DNA of 64,000 nt from Paraburkholderia sp. Tr-20389 (GTDB lineage: Bacteria > Pseudomonadota > Gammaproteobacteria > Burkholderiales > Burkholderiaceae): contig NZ_JAAGPD010000047.1 of assembly GCF_017104565.1 (NCBI RefSeq), positions 26,983-90,982 of the forward strand. The letters are read 5' to 3'. Under the pieces are notes generated by a model. That model searched no databases. It was not told the origin of the DNA and saw only the letters and a list, made by a program, of their open reading frames with translations. Positions 44,455 to 53,267 of this stretch are shown here, piece by piece. The translations under genes and the position numbers were made by a program. Numbering within the stretch: the first letter of the stretch is position 1; every line of letters starts with the position of its first letter.

Positions 44455-45432
44455 TCAGCCGCCGACGGCCTCGACGATCCGCTTGCACATAGCCTTGTCG
44501 GGGTACGGTCCGATGCCCGCGCGCACGTTGTCGGCCATGTATTCCGGGCGGCCCGTGCCCGGTATCACGACGGTCACGGCGGGCTGCGCGAGCACGAACT
44601 TCAGCAGGATCTGCGCCCACGTCGTGCAGCCGATGTCGGCGGCCCACGCGGGCAGCGGCGTCTTGCTGACGCGCGACAGCAGCCCGCCGCCGCCGAACGG
44701 CTGGTTGATGACCACGCCGATGCCCAGATCATGCGCGAGCGGCAGGATGCGCTGTTCCGCGTCGCGATCGTCGGCGGCGTAGTTGATCTGTACGAAGTCG
44801 GGCTTCTCGCTGCGCATCACGCTCGCCACTTCATCGAACGCACTCGACGTGTAATGCGTGACGCCGATATAGCGGACCCTGCCGCGCGCTTTCCAGTCGC
44901 GCAGCGTGGCAAGCTGCGTGCGCCAGTCGACGAGGTTGTGCACCTGCATCAGATCGATGCGCGGCTGTTGAAGGCGGCGCATCGACTGCTCCATCTGCGC
45001 GATGCCCGCGTCGCGGCCCTGGGTCCAGACCTTGGTCGCGACGAACGCCTTGCCATGCGCGTCGAGCCGCGTGAGCAGCGCACCCGCGACGGCTTCGGAC
45101 GAACCGTACATCGGCGATGAATCGATTGCCGAGCCGCCTGCCGCGAACAGCACCTTCAGCACTTCCGCGAGCCGCGCCTGGCCTTCGGGATCGTCGCCGA
45201 CATCGAACGTGCGCCACGTGCCGCAGCCGACGACGGGCAATGACTCGCCAGTCGCCGGAATCTTGCGCGTCTCCATGCGCGGCAAGGGCTTGTCTTGCGC
45301 TTCCACCTGTACAGATGAAAGCGACGCTGCAGACAATGCGAGCGGCATCATCAGCGCGCGTTGCAGGAAGCTGCGCCGCGAGGTCGGTTCAAAGGACTGG
45401 CGCATCGCTTCGCTAGATGGCACGCGCTGCAT
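44455..45432 (-). CDS. Tat-exported aldo/keto reductase
   Basis: About 325 residues. A twin-arginine signal (SRRSFLQRALMMPLALSAA) is visible at 18-36, unusual for this mostly cytoplasmic NADPH-dependent family. Aldo/keto reductase features: IDSSPMYGSSE (catalytic D and Y), VATKVW (K) and MQVHNL (H). The start ATG at 45432 overlaps the stop of the RidA-like gene by one base; an ATG at 45405 is the alternative. The substrate is unknown, and how it would get NADPH outside the cytoplasm is unclear unless it is exported folded with cofactor. Confidence 0.82.
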   Translation of the reverse strand: MQRVPSSEAMRQSFEPTSRRSFLQRALMMPLALSAASLSSVQVEAQDKPLPRMETRKIPATGESLPVVGCGTWRTFDVGDDPEGQARLAEVLKVLFAAGGSAIDSSPMYGSSEAVAGALLTRLDAHGKAFVATKVWTQGRDAGIAQMEQSMRRLQQPRIDLMQVHNLVDWRTQLATLRDWKARGRVRYIGVTHYTSSAFDEVASVMRSEKPDFVQINYAADDRDAEQRILPLAHDLGIGVVINQPFGGGGLLSRVSKTPLPAWAADIGCTTWAQILLKFVLAQPAVTVVIPGTGRPEYMADNVRAGIGPYPDKAMCKRIVEAVGG

Positions 45433-45833
45433 CAACCCGGACGGCGCACGATGAAATCGATCTCGACGAGCGCATCGCGCGCGAGCCCCGTCACGCCGAC
45501 GCAGGTCCGCGCAGGCAATCGTCCCGGCGGAAAATGCGCGGCGTACACCGCGTTCATCGTCGCGTAGTCGCGCTTGAACTCCGTGAGGAAGATACGCGCC
45601 GACACGACGTGCTCGAGTCCGAGGCCAATGCCCTTGAGCACCAGCACGAGGTTGTCCATCACGCGTTTGGTCTGCGCAGCGACGCCTTCGGGCAAGGGCG
45701 CCGCGTCGTCGTCGGGCGAGGTCGGCATCTGGCCCGTGACGAACACCCAGCCGCCCGATTCCGTCGCGTGAGAAAACGGCCCGACGGGCGTCGGCGCGCC
45801 CTCGACCATCCAGAACTGCGTGGTTTCGCTCAT
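45432..45833 (-). CDS. RidA/YjgF/Rid family protein
   Basis: 133 residues. The start at 45833 (MSETTQFWMVEG) has GGAG 9 bases upstream. Family features: PVGPFSHATESGGWVFVTGQMP near the N-terminus and the C-terminal GLARDALVEIDFIV with ARTCVGV before it, where the arginine for carboxylate binding normally sits. RidA proteins deaminate reactive enamines/imines in the cytoplasm; several subfamilies have other roles. Translationally coupled to the aldo/keto reductase. Confidence 0.88.
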   Translation of the reverse strand: MSETTQFWMVEGAPTPVGPFSHATESGGWVFVTGQMPTSPDDDAAPLPEGVAAQTKRVMDNLVLVLKGIGLGLEHVVSARIFLTEFKRDYATMNAVYAAHFPPGRLPARTCVGVTGLARDALVEIDFIVRRPG

Positions 45834-46075
45834 CTGTTGAGGCTCCGTGGACTTCGCATCGATCGATTGAAGAGGCGCGCGAGGTGCGCGCCGAGTGCAT
45901 ACCTTAGCGCGCTTCGCGCGACGCTGCATGAACGTGCTGTGATTGCGTGAGCTATCCTCAACGGACAAAAGCACCGGCGAAAGTAGGCAGCACCTGAAGC
46001 GAGCAATAATTTTCCGGTCGTCCGGGTTGCTCCTATACTTCATGTGATCTTTTTCCACTGGTACGAGAGGTCCGC

Positions 46076-46921
46076 ATGATCACCATGCCTGAGGATGTCT
46101 TGCAAGCCAATGAAGGAGAAGTCGGATTCAGTTGGGACGGGACTTCGCCCCATCCTGTTTATGCGGATGCCACGGTGAAGAACAAGGACACCACGATGAA
46201 TTGGGCCGAGCATCAGCGCATTGTTTGCAGCGCCGGCAAGCTGTTGACATCGTGGACAGCCGACGAGCACACCGGGAAGGGCAAGAAGGCCTTCAGGGCA
46301 CTGAAGGACGCTTACGACGGCAGCAATAAGCAGCGGGCGGTTCTAAGAGTTTCAAAGGGCATTCATCAGCCGGAAACCAACCCTCATCTGCAACTGCGGG
46401 TCGTCGAGACGTTCTTCAACAACGAGGACAATACGTCGAGGAGCGTCAACTATACGTTCCACCTCGATGTCAGCGCGACGGAAATAACCAGTCCTGGGCT
46501 GGTTGACCGCTTTCAATGGGACGGCGTGCGGTTCTCTTACGAAGATGAGAACAATTGGTACCGATGGCCCGTCCTCGCGGTGCCGCCAAGAGCGAAAAAC
46601 TCGTCCGCATCGCGCCGGGCGAGTATCAGTTATGCGTCACTGCAAACCCACCTGAACGACCTGGCGGAACAGGAGAAAAAGCGGCTGCGCCAGGAAGCAC
46701 TCGACCAGCAGAAACTGCAGGCGCAAACGCTCGAAGCCAAGATCAACCAGGAACTCGTTCGCCTGAAGCAGGAAGAACAGGTCGAGCTTCGCAGGCGCAA
46801 CAATGAACCGTCTCCGAAATTTTTCAAGGGGACGACCAAGGCCTACGTCGTGAACAAATATAGCAAGGGTTACTACGTGATCTGGGATGAGAAGACGCAG
46901 AAGCTGATCAAGACAATCTGA
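46076..46921 (+). CDS. orphan protein with C-terminal coiled coil
   Basis: 281 residues, not recognised. No signal peptide or membrane segment. Residues ~195-245 (EQEKKRLRQEALDQQKLQ...KINQELVRLKQEEQVELRRR) form a strongly charged heptad-like coiled coil. The N-terminal part is mixed alpha/beta with several Trp/Tyr residues (NNWYRWPVLAVPP) and the end is a short beta-like segment (TTKAYVVNKYSKGYYVIWDEKTQKLIKTI). Base composition is visibly lower in GC and codon use differs from neighbouring genes, suggesting acquisition by transfer. The start at 46076 follows GAGAGG. It stands alone between two unrelated operons. Confidence 0.75.
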   Translation: MITMPEDVLQANEGEVGFSWDGTSPHPVYADATVKNKDTTMNWAEHQRIVCSAGKLLTSWTADEHTGKGKKAFRALKDAYDGSNKQRAVLRVSKGIHQPETNPHLQLRVVETFFNNEDNTSRSVNYTFHLDVSATEITSPGLVDRFQWDGVRFSYEDENNWYRWPVLAVPPRAKNSSASRRASISYASLQTHLNDLAEQEKKRLRQEALDQQKLQAQTLEAKINQELVRLKQEEQVELRRRNNEPSPKFFKGTTKAYVVNKYSKGYYVIWDEKTQKLIKTI

Positions 46922-47012
46922 GCCGGCGTAGATCCCGCGCGGCCCATCTGCATAATCCACACGCCGCCGGGCAACTGCAGATCGATCGCCGCTCCGCAGG
47001 CAGGAACCCCAT

Positions 47013-47042
47013 AAAAAAAGCGCGCTTCGTGAAGAAGCGCGC
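47013..47042 (-). terminator. intrinsic terminator after the metallo-hydrolase gene
   Basis: On the minus strand: a perfect 9-bp stem (arms 47034-47042 and 47020-47028, 5-base loop) followed by seven T residues (complement of 47013-47019), 38 bases after the stop. Confidence 0.9.
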
Positions 47043-47080
47043 CCTTATGCGGTGCGGCGAGCGCCGCGCGCCATGTCATG

Positions 47081-48226
47081 TCATGCATTGCTCTGCCCGG
47101 CGGGACGGCACCACGCCCGGCGGCGCGCTGGTTTCGGCGCATCGCCGGCGTGCTGGACTTCGACGACTTCAAGCACCTCGCGCCACCAGCGCTCGCCGCG
47201 ATGCGGCGCCGTGAGATCGAGCCGCTCGCCCATACGCGGCGTCGAGAGCGCGATGCCATGCGCGGCCGCGAGTCCCACCACGCGCTCGAACGGCTCCTGC
47301 CAGCGATGCATCGCCAGATCGAACGTGCCGTTGTGGATCGGCACGAGCCAGCGTCCGCGCAAATCGATATGCGCCTGCACGGTATGGTCGGGCTGCATGT
47401 GGACGTACGGCCACTGCGCGTCGTACGCGCCCGTTTCCATCAGGGTCACGTCGAACGGTCCGAGCCGCTCGCCGATCGTCTTGAAGCCGTCGAAGTAGCC
47501 GGTGTCGCCGCTGAAGAACACGCGCAGGTCGCCATCGACGATCACCCACGACGCCCACAGCGTGCTGTTGCCGTCGAACAGGCTGCGCCCCGAAAAATGC
47601 TGCGCCGGCGTTGCAGTGAACTGCAGGCCGTCGATCTCGACGCCCTGCCACCAGTCGAACTGGCGCACTTTCGACGCCTCGATGCCCCACTCGATCAGCC
47701 GGTCGCCGACACCGAGCGGCGTCAGGAACACGCCCGTCGAATCCGCCAGCGCGAGTACCGTCTCGCGGTCCAGATGGTCGTAGTGATCGTGCGACAGGAT
47801 CACGCCGCGCAACGGCGGCAAGTCTTCTCGCGCGATAGGCGGCGCGTGGAAACGCTTCGGCCCCATCCGCCTGAACGGCGATGCGCGCTCCGCGAACACC
47901 GGGTCGGTCAGCCAGAACTGGCCGCGCAGCTTGAGCAGCATCGTCGAATGGCCGAGGCGGAACAGACTGCCGTCCGGCGCGGCGTCGAGGTCAGCGCGCG
48001 TCAACGCATCGACGGGCAGCGCGGCGGACGGCATCGTGCCGTCGGGCTTGTTGAACAGCACGTTCCACGCGATCCGCAGCGTCTTGCCGAAGCCTTCGAC
48101 GGGGCGCGGCTTCACGTTGCGAAAACGCTCGCCATCGTGCTGCGGCGATGCGCCGGACAGATCGCGGCCGCGTTGCGCCGCGGTGAATCCCAGAATCTGA
48201 CTGATGTTGCCGATGATCGATTTCAT
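47081..48226 (-). CDS. MBL-fold metallo-hydrolase (UlaG/NAPE-PLD-like)
   Basis: 381 residues. The metal motif HxHxDH is SHDHYDHLD (H146, H148, D150, H151); other ligands appear in FFSGDTGYF (D) and VPIHNGTF (H). LGHSTMLLKL near residue 92 is typical of the NAPE-PLD-like group of the metallo-beta-lactamase superfamily, which hydrolyse phosphodiesters or lactone-type bonds. No signal peptide. It is divergent from a TetR regulator with an operator-like region between them. Confidence 0.87.
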   Translation of the reverse strand: MKSIIGNISQILGFTAAQRGRDLSGASPQHDGERFRNVKPRPVEGFGKTLRIAWNVLFNKPDGTMPSAALPVDALTRADLDAAPDGSLFRLGHSTMLLKLRGQFWLTDPVFAERASPFRRMGPKRFHAPPIAREDLPPLRGVILSHDHYDHLDRETVLALADSTGVFLTPLGVGDRLIEWGIEASKVRQFDWWQGVEIDGLQFTATPAQHFSGRSLFDGNSTLWASWVIVDGDLRVFFSGDTGYFDGFKTIGERLGPFDVTLMETGAYDAQWPYVHMQPDHTVQAHIDLRGRWLVPIHNGTFDLAMHRWQEPFERVVGLAAAHGIALSTPRMGERLDLTAPHRGERWWREVLEVVEVQHAGDAPKPARRRAWCRPAGQSNA

Positions 48227-48251
48227 GCGAAGCGTCGCTCGAGACAGAAGG

Positions 48252-48290
48252 TAGACTGCACAGTGTAGTTTATTATCTCGAAAAGTAAAC
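48252..48290. promoter_or_regulatory. operator-like region between the metallo-hydrolase and tetR genes
   Basis: Two dyads side by side: TAGACTG-CA-CAGTGTA (48252-48267, one mismatch between the arms) and GTTTA...TAAAC (48268-48272 and 48286-48290). They lie in the 85-base gap between divergent starts, the AT-richest part of the region, as expected for the TetR operator and the two promoters. Confidence 0.5.
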
Positions 48291-48311
48291 CCGTCGGTGT
48301 AAAATTAGCGC

Positions 48312-48947
48312 ATGGACGACAGCACCACCCTTCCCCGTCTGACCGATCGCAAGCGCGCGGCCGTGATCGAAGCGGCCATCGACGAATTTCGCGCGTCCGG
48401 TTTCGACGCCACCAGCATGGACCGCATCGCGGCGCGCGCGAGCGTGTCGAAGCGGACCGTGTACAACCACTTCCCCAGCAAGGAAGCGCTGTTCGCGGCG
48501 ATCCTCCAGCAGCTGTGGGACGCGAGCAAGGCAGGCGACGCGCCCGGCTATCGCGCGGACCAGCCTTTGCGTCCGCAACTGATCGACCTGCTCGCGCAGA
48601 AGCTGCGGCTGCTGAACGACAACGCGTTCATGTCGCTCGCGCGGGTGGCGATCGCGGCGGGTATTCATTCGCCCGAACGCGCGCGGGACATGGTGGCGCG
48701 CATCGGCGAGCGCGAGGAAGGATTGACCGTGTGGATCCGCGCGGCCGCCGCCGACGGCAGGCTCGACATGCCCGACCCCGCCTTCGCCGCGCAGCAGTTG
48801 CATGGTCTCGTGAAGGGATTTGCGTTCTGGCCGCAGGTGACGATGGGCCAGCCGCCGTTGACGGCCGAGGAGCAGACGATGGTGGCGCAGACATCGGCGG
48901 ATATGTTTCTGGCGCGCTACGCGGTGAAACCGGGCGGCACGCTCTAG
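48312..48947 (+). CDS. TetR/AcrR-family transcriptional regulator
   Basis: 211 residues. N-terminal helix-turn-helix (about 14-60: AVIEAAIDEFRASGF, TSMDRIAARASVSKRTVYNHFPSKEALF) is textbook TetR. The C-terminal domain fits the AefR/TetR_C_33-like group (LLAQKLRLLNDNAFMSLARV). Divergent from the metallo-hydrolase gene and likely its repressor. Confidence 0.92.
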   Translation: MDDSTTLPRLTDRKRAAVIEAAIDEFRASGFDATSMDRIAARASVSKRTVYNHFPSKEALFAAILQQLWDASKAGDAPGYRADQPLRPQLIDLLAQKLRLLNDNAFMSLARVAIAAGIHSPERARDMVARIGEREEGLTVWIRAAAADGRLDMPDPAFAAQQLHGLVKGFAFWPQVTMGQPPLTAEEQTMVAQTSADMFLARYAVKPGGTL

Positions 48948-49600
48948 GCAGACGACACCAGCCCCGCCAGCGTATCGCCGAAGCCCCCCCTCACCTTCGA
49001 CGCAAGCCGCGCGCTCGTCACCACACGCGGCGCCGCACTCCACGCAATACGCGCCCCCGTTTCGACCAGCAGCCCGACCAGCGCGACATCCTCGCTGCAC
49101 GCCAGCGGCGGAAATCCGCCGACTCTGCAATACGCGCGCGCCGACACACCGAGATTCGCCCCGTGCACATGCCGGTGCCCATCGGCATTCAGGTACGCGC
49201 GATAGAACGCATCGCGCGTCAGTTCGTCGTGCTCGCGCCAGTCTTCGACGACCACCGGGCCGCACACCGCTTCTGCATCGAGCGCCAACTGCGCGACGAG
49301 CCAGTCCGGCGCGACGCGGCTGTCGGCATCGGTGAACGCGAGCCAGCGCACGCCCTGCTCCAGCAACGTCGCCGCGCCCGCTGCCCGCGCCTTGCCGACG
49401 TTGCGCACGTCGAGCGTCAACGCATGCGTATCGAAACAGCGCGCGATCGACGCCGAGCGATCGGTGCAGCTATCGAGCGCCACGACGATTCTCACCAGCT
49501 CGCCCCGCAATTCCGGATGCGCGGCCGCGATGCGCGCGGCCTGAAGGCAATCGGCGAGCAGTTCTTCTTCATCATGCGCGGGTATCACGATGCCGATCAT
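48944..49600 (-). CDS. glycosyltransferase family 2 protein
   Basis: 218 residues, a short GT-A enzyme. Start at 49600 (MIGIVIPAHDEEELLADCL) overlaps the methyltransferase stop by 4 bases. Visible GT2 parts: VIPAHDEE, ALDSCTDRS (nucleotide-sugar binding), FTDADSR (DxD metal site) and a GANLGVSARAY...GGFP acceptor-side segment. No membrane segments. It is the last gene of a three-gene unit with a NodS-like methyltransferase and an acyl-CoA dehydrogenase-like protein. Donor and acceptor are unknown. Confidence 0.87.
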   Translation of the reverse strand: MIGIVIPAHDEEELLADCLQAARIAAAHPELRGELVRIVVALDSCTDRSASIARCFDTHALTLDVRNVGKARAAGAATLLEQGVRWLAFTDADSRVAPDWLVAQLALDAEAVCGPVVVEDWREHDELTRDAFYRAYLNADGHRHVHGANLGVSARAYCRVGGFPPLACSEDVALVGLLVETGARIAWSAAPRVVTSARLASKVRGGFGDTLAGLVSSA

Positions 49601-50196
49601 GCGAGCCCCTCGCATTGCGCCACCGATTGCCCGTCCTTCGACCACACGTCGAGCAGCAGATCGTGCTCCGCGTGCTGCACGATGCGGTTCAACGGAGGCA
49701 GCGCGTCGAACGTCGCGTGCACATCGTCGGCGGTTTGCAGCTTGCCTTCGAACGGATGCCGCCAGTGGCATGCGACGAGCGTGCCGTCCGCCGTCAGCGA
49801 TGCGCAGGCGCGCCGCGCGAGTTCCGCCGTCGCTTCGCGCGACAGGTAATAGCACAGCTCGCCGATCACGATCAGATCGAAGCTCGCCTCGGGCCATTGC
49901 TCGGGAATCGCGCGTTGTTCGAACGTGACGTTGCGCCTGTCGGCGAGGCGTTCGCGTGCAAGACGCACCGCGTGTTCGCTGATATCGCACACGGTCAGCC
50001 GGTCGCAACGCTGCGCGAGCAACGCCGACATTTCGCCGTTCGAGCACGCCGGTTCGAAGCCCGAGCGATAACACTCGCGCGGCAACGCCGCGACGGTCAG
50101 CAGACGCTTGCGGCGCTCGTACCAGCTGCCGCGATAGTCCCAAGGGTCGTCGTCCTGGCGGTACAGATCGTCGAAATAGGCGGAGGGAAATGACAT
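49597..50196 (-). CDS. NodS-like SAM-dependent methyltransferase
   Basis: 199 residues starting at 50196 (MSFPSAYFDDLYRQDDDPWDYRGSWYERRK). DPWDYRGSWYE is typical of the NodS family, whose rhizobial member N-methylates chitooligosaccharide Nod-factor precursors. The SAM site here is FEPACSNGEMSALLAQRC (usual GCSxGxLT changed to ACSNGEMS), then VCDISEHAV and LIVIGELCYYL. It is 11 bases after the acyl-CoA dehydrogenase gene. Its substrate is probably an amino sugar or similar small molecule, by family. Confidence 0.85.
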   Translation of the reverse strand: MSFPSAYFDDLYRQDDDPWDYRGSWYERRKRLLTVAALPRECYRSGFEPACSNGEMSALLAQRCDRLTVCDISEHAVRLARERLADRRNVTFEQRAIPEQWPEASFDLIVIGELCYYLSREATAELARRACASLTADGTLVACHWRHPFEGKLQTADDVHATFDALPPLNRIVQHAEHDLLLDVWSKDGQSVAQCEGLA

Positions 50197-50207
50197 GCGC
50201 GCGAACC

Positions 50208-51371
50208 TCAGCGAGGCGCCAGATTCCAGAGCCCGCCTGCGTCGCCGCCATCGTCGTCGCTGTCGAGCAGCGTCTGTCCGAGCGCACACTCGTCGCGTTC
50301 GGCGTGGCTTTGACGCAGGAACACGGGCAGATCGGCGATCGCGTGCGCAAACCATGCATCCGTGCAGAACGGCACGGCGCCGAGCGCGCGCGACACATGC
50401 TCCATCACTTGTGCCGCCGCCTGTTCGACGGCGACGCGCACGCGCAGCGCGCATTGCTGCGCATCGTCGCGCGGATGCGCATCGATCCACGCGGCCGATT
50501 CGCGCAGCAATGCAGCGACGGCCGACAGTTCGGCATCGGCGGCGCCCAGATGCGCGCACGCATGCGGGTCCGCGTGACGCTTGACGCTGTCGCGCAGAAT
50601 CGATGCGAGTGCGGCGGCGCATCCGTACCAGCATGCGGCAATACCCGCGCCGCCATGCCAGAAGCCAGGACGCGACAGATACGCGCCTACGCCGCCGACC
50701 TGCACCGCGCGCGCGCCGTCGAAACGCACGCTGCTCGTGCCCGTCGCGCGCATGCCGACGGCGTGCCAGCCGCTATGGTCGATCGCGATGGAAGGCTGTG
50801 ACAGTTCGACGGCAGCCAACACTGGTTCGTCGTCGCGCCATGCCGTCACCAACGCATGCGAGACGTGCGGCGCACCCGAACACCACGGCTTGACGCCTTC
50901 GAGCGTCAAGCCGTCCCGGCCGTTCGATGCGTGCGCGATCAGCTTCGCGTTCGGCGGCTCGGCGGCCCATACGGCCCAACTGCCGCCGCCGTCGTCGGCG
51001 AGTTCGGCGCGGTCCAGTTCCGCGAGGATCGCAAGCGCATCGGTGTGGGCCTCATACAGTTTCACCAGCGACAGATCGCACGCCGCGACAGCCGCGAGTC
51101 CGCGCCAGCGTGTTGCGGTTTCGCCTCGACCCGGCAGCGGCAGCCAGTCCATGCCTCGCCCGCGCAACGCATCCAGCGTGGCCGCGCGGCTTGCCGAGGC
51201 ATCGTCGCCATAACGCACGCTCGCGAGGTATCGTTCCAGTGCCGGGACGAGCGCATAGCGCCTCGGCTCGATATCGGCGCCCGGTTCCTCGTCCTTCAGG
51301 CGCAGTCCGCTGTTGATGTACCACGCAGCGGGCGCGGCGCGCCGCAGGGGATCGTGGCCGATATCGCTCAT
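50208..51371 (-). CDS. acyl-CoA dehydrogenase-like flavoprotein
   Basis: 387 residues from 51371 (MSDIGHDPLRR), with GGAGG 6 bases before it. The middle (GGSWAVWAAEPPNAKLIA, LTLEGVKPWCSGAPHVSHALVTA) fits the beta domain of acyl-CoA dehydrogenases and the C-terminal half (WYGCAAALASILRDSV, HLGAADAELSAVAALL) their helical domain. The sequence is divergent and no clear catalytic glutamate can be pointed out. With a NodS-like methyltransferase and a glycosyltransferase it forms a small coupled pathway, perhaps for a modified glycolipid or saccharide. Function unproven. Confidence 0.78.
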   Translation of the reverse strand: MSDIGHDPLRRAAPAAWYINSGLRLKDEEPGADIEPRRYALVPALERYLASVRYGDDASASRAATLDALRGRGMDWLPLPGRGETATRWRGLAAVAACDLSLVKLYEAHTDALAILAELDRAELADDGGGSWAVWAAEPPNAKLIAHASNGRDGLTLEGVKPWCSGAPHVSHALVTAWRDDEPVLAAVELSQPSIAIDHSGWHAVGMRATGTSSVRFDGARAVQVGGVGAYLSRPGFWHGGAGIAACWYGCAAALASILRDSVKRHADPHACAHLGAADAELSAVAALLRESAAWIDAHPRDDAQQCALRVRVAVEQAAAQVMEHVSRALGAVPFCTDAWFAHAIADLPVFLRQSHAERDECALGQTLLDSDDDGGDAGGLWNLAPR

Positions 51372-51637
51372 GTGTTCCTCCATCAAGGCCTGCAAGAAGG
51401 CGTCGGGTGGTGTCGGGTTTGTTGCTGCGCCGCCAACAGCGCGGGTGCTTTCAAGCGTCGACGCAAGCGGCGTGCCCATGATTCGCGGAGCGTTTTCACC
51501 GGCTGCGCCTGCACGCGCGAGCCAGTCGGTTTGCGAGCCGTGCCGGTCGGCATGGCGATTGCGGTCCAAAGACCAGACGCGCCTTGCGCGCACGGCGCAC
51601 CGCTCTCGCTGCGCTGCCGATCTCGACGAGGATAACG

Positions 51638-53206
51638 ATGACGACGAACACGACAATGCAGAAAGCAGCCCGGCTCTCCGATCTCGCGGACAACGGCATG
51701 AAGCGCATCGAGGCGAACGGCACGCCGATCCTGCTGATACGTCGCGGCAATGCGGTGCATGCCTATAGCGCGGACTGTCCGCATGCGGGCGCGCCACTCG
51801 AACAGGGCGCGCTGTGCAATGGCAGGCTCGTGTGTCCGTGGCACAAGGGCACCTTCGACATCGCGACGGGTGCGCTCGTCGAACCGCCCGCACTGCTGCC
51901 GTTGACGCGTTATCCCGTGCGTGTCGAACACGGCGACGTGCTCGTCGACAGCATGCCGGAGCCGTCGAAGACGAGCGCGCCAACGGCTGCCGACACGCGC
52001 ACGTTCGCGATCGTCGGCGCGGGCGCGGCGGGTGCGGCCGCCTGTGCCGCGCTGCGCGAGGCGGGCTTCGCGGGACGCATCGTGCTGATCGATCGCGAGC
52101 CGCGCACGCCGTACGACCGCACCGTGTTGAGCAAATTCGTGCCGTCGGGCGAGATGCCCGTCGATGAGGTTCCGCCTCTGCTACCCGACGACTTCTTCGC
52201 TACGCATGCAATCGAAACGATCCAGGCCGATGTCACGACGCTCGATGCCGGTGCGCGCCGTATCGACATCGGCAGCGCACCGTCGATTCACTACGACGCC
52301 GCGCTCGTCGCCACGGGCGGCATACCGAAACGGCTGACGCTGCAAGGCAGCGAGGCGGACAACATCAAGCCGCGTATCCGCCTGCTGCGCAATCGTGACG
52401 ACGCGCGGCGCCTCGTCGACACTGCTGCGCAGGGCGAACACGCGCTCGTGCTGGGCGCGAGTTTCGTCGGACTGGAAGTGGCGTCGGCGCTGCGCGAACG
52501 CAAGCTTCGCGTGACGGTCGTGTCGCCAGGCAATGTGCCGTTCGAAAAGCAGTTCGGTCCCGAACTCGGCAGGCTCTTCATGCGGCTGCACGAAGCGCAT
52601 GGCGTGAAGGTACGCATGGGCCGGCATGCGCGCGCCGTCGCGCCCGGCGATGCAAATGGCGCTCTGCGGGTGACGCTCGACAACGGCGATACCGTGTCAT
52701 GCGATTTCATCGTTGCGGGTGTCGGCGTGACGCCGGCGACGGATTTTCTCGACGGCGTGACACGCAACGACGACAAGAGCGTCAACGTCGACGCGTCGAT
52801 GCGCGTCACGAACGGTCTCTATGCGGCGGGCGACATCGCGCGCTTCGAATTGCAGGCGCCCGTCAGCGAACGCGTGCGTATCGAGCATTGGCGTGTCGCA
52901 CAACAGCATGCGCGCATCGCCGCACACGCGATGCTCGGCATACCGCCGAAGGAACCGCTCGTGCCGTATTTCTGGACGTATCACTTCGGCAAGACGTTCG
53001 AATACGTCGGTCACGCGAAGCACTGGGATGAAACGAAATTCACGGGGACGCCCGACACCTTCGAATTCATCGCGCTGCTCGGCGAGAAAGGAAAGCTGGT
53101 CGCCGCCGTCGGCTGCAATCGCGAGAAACAGACGGGCATGCTGGTGGAAGCGCTGCGCAAACCGTTGAGTCTCGCCGATGCGATGAAGATTGCCGAATCG
53201 GCATGA
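51638..53206 (+). CDS. Rieske [2Fe-2S]/FAD-dependent pyridine nucleotide-disulfide oxidoreductase
   Basis: 522 residues. An N-terminal Rieske domain carries C47-x-H49 (CPHAG) and C66-x2-H69 (CPWHKG). It is fused to a reductase with an FAD fold (IVGAGAAGAAACAAL from ~117), an NAD(P) fold (LVLGASFVGLEVASAL, ~270) and the GLYAAGDIARF motif. The layout equals AIFL/AIFM3-type and ferredoxin-reductase-type proteins that pass electrons from NAD(P)H through FAD to the Rieske centre. The electron acceptor is unknown. The start has GAGG upstream; it is a single-gene unit ended by a strong hairpin. Confidence 0.9.
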   Translation: MTTNTTMQKAARLSDLADNGMKRIEANGTPILLIRRGNAVHAYSADCPHAGAPLEQGALCNGRLVCPWHKGTFDIATGALVEPPALLPLTRYPVRVEHGDVLVDSMPEPSKTSAPTAADTRTFAIVGAGAAGAAACAALREAGFAGRIVLIDREPRTPYDRTVLSKFVPSGEMPVDEVPPLLPDDFFATHAIETIQADVTTLDAGARRIDIGSAPSIHYDAALVATGGIPKRLTLQGSEADNIKPRIRLLRNRDDARRLVDTAAQGEHALVLGASFVGLEVASALRERKLRVTVVSPGNVPFEKQFGPELGRLFMRLHEAHGVKVRMGRHARAVAPGDANGALRVTLDNGDTVSCDFIVAGVGVTPATDFLDGVTRNDDKSVNVDASMRVTNGLYAAGDIARFELQAPVSERVRIEHWRVAQQHARIAAHAMLGIPPKEPLVPYFWTYHFGKTFEYVGHAKHWDETKFTGTPDTFEFIALLGEKGKLVAAVGCNREKQTGMLVEALRKPLSLADAMKIAESA

Positions 53207-53214
53207 ACATGAAC

Positions 53215-53252
53215 AAGCCGCGCATCGCACGAAATCATGCGATGCGCGGCTT
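53215..53252 (+). terminator. hairpin terminator after the Rieske reductase gene
   Basis: A perfect 15-bp stem (arms 53215-53229 and 53238-53252) with an 8-base loop, beginning 8 bases after the stop and followed by a short T-rich stretch. Confidence 0.8.
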
Positions 53253-53267
53253 CTTGTCAACCGCCAC

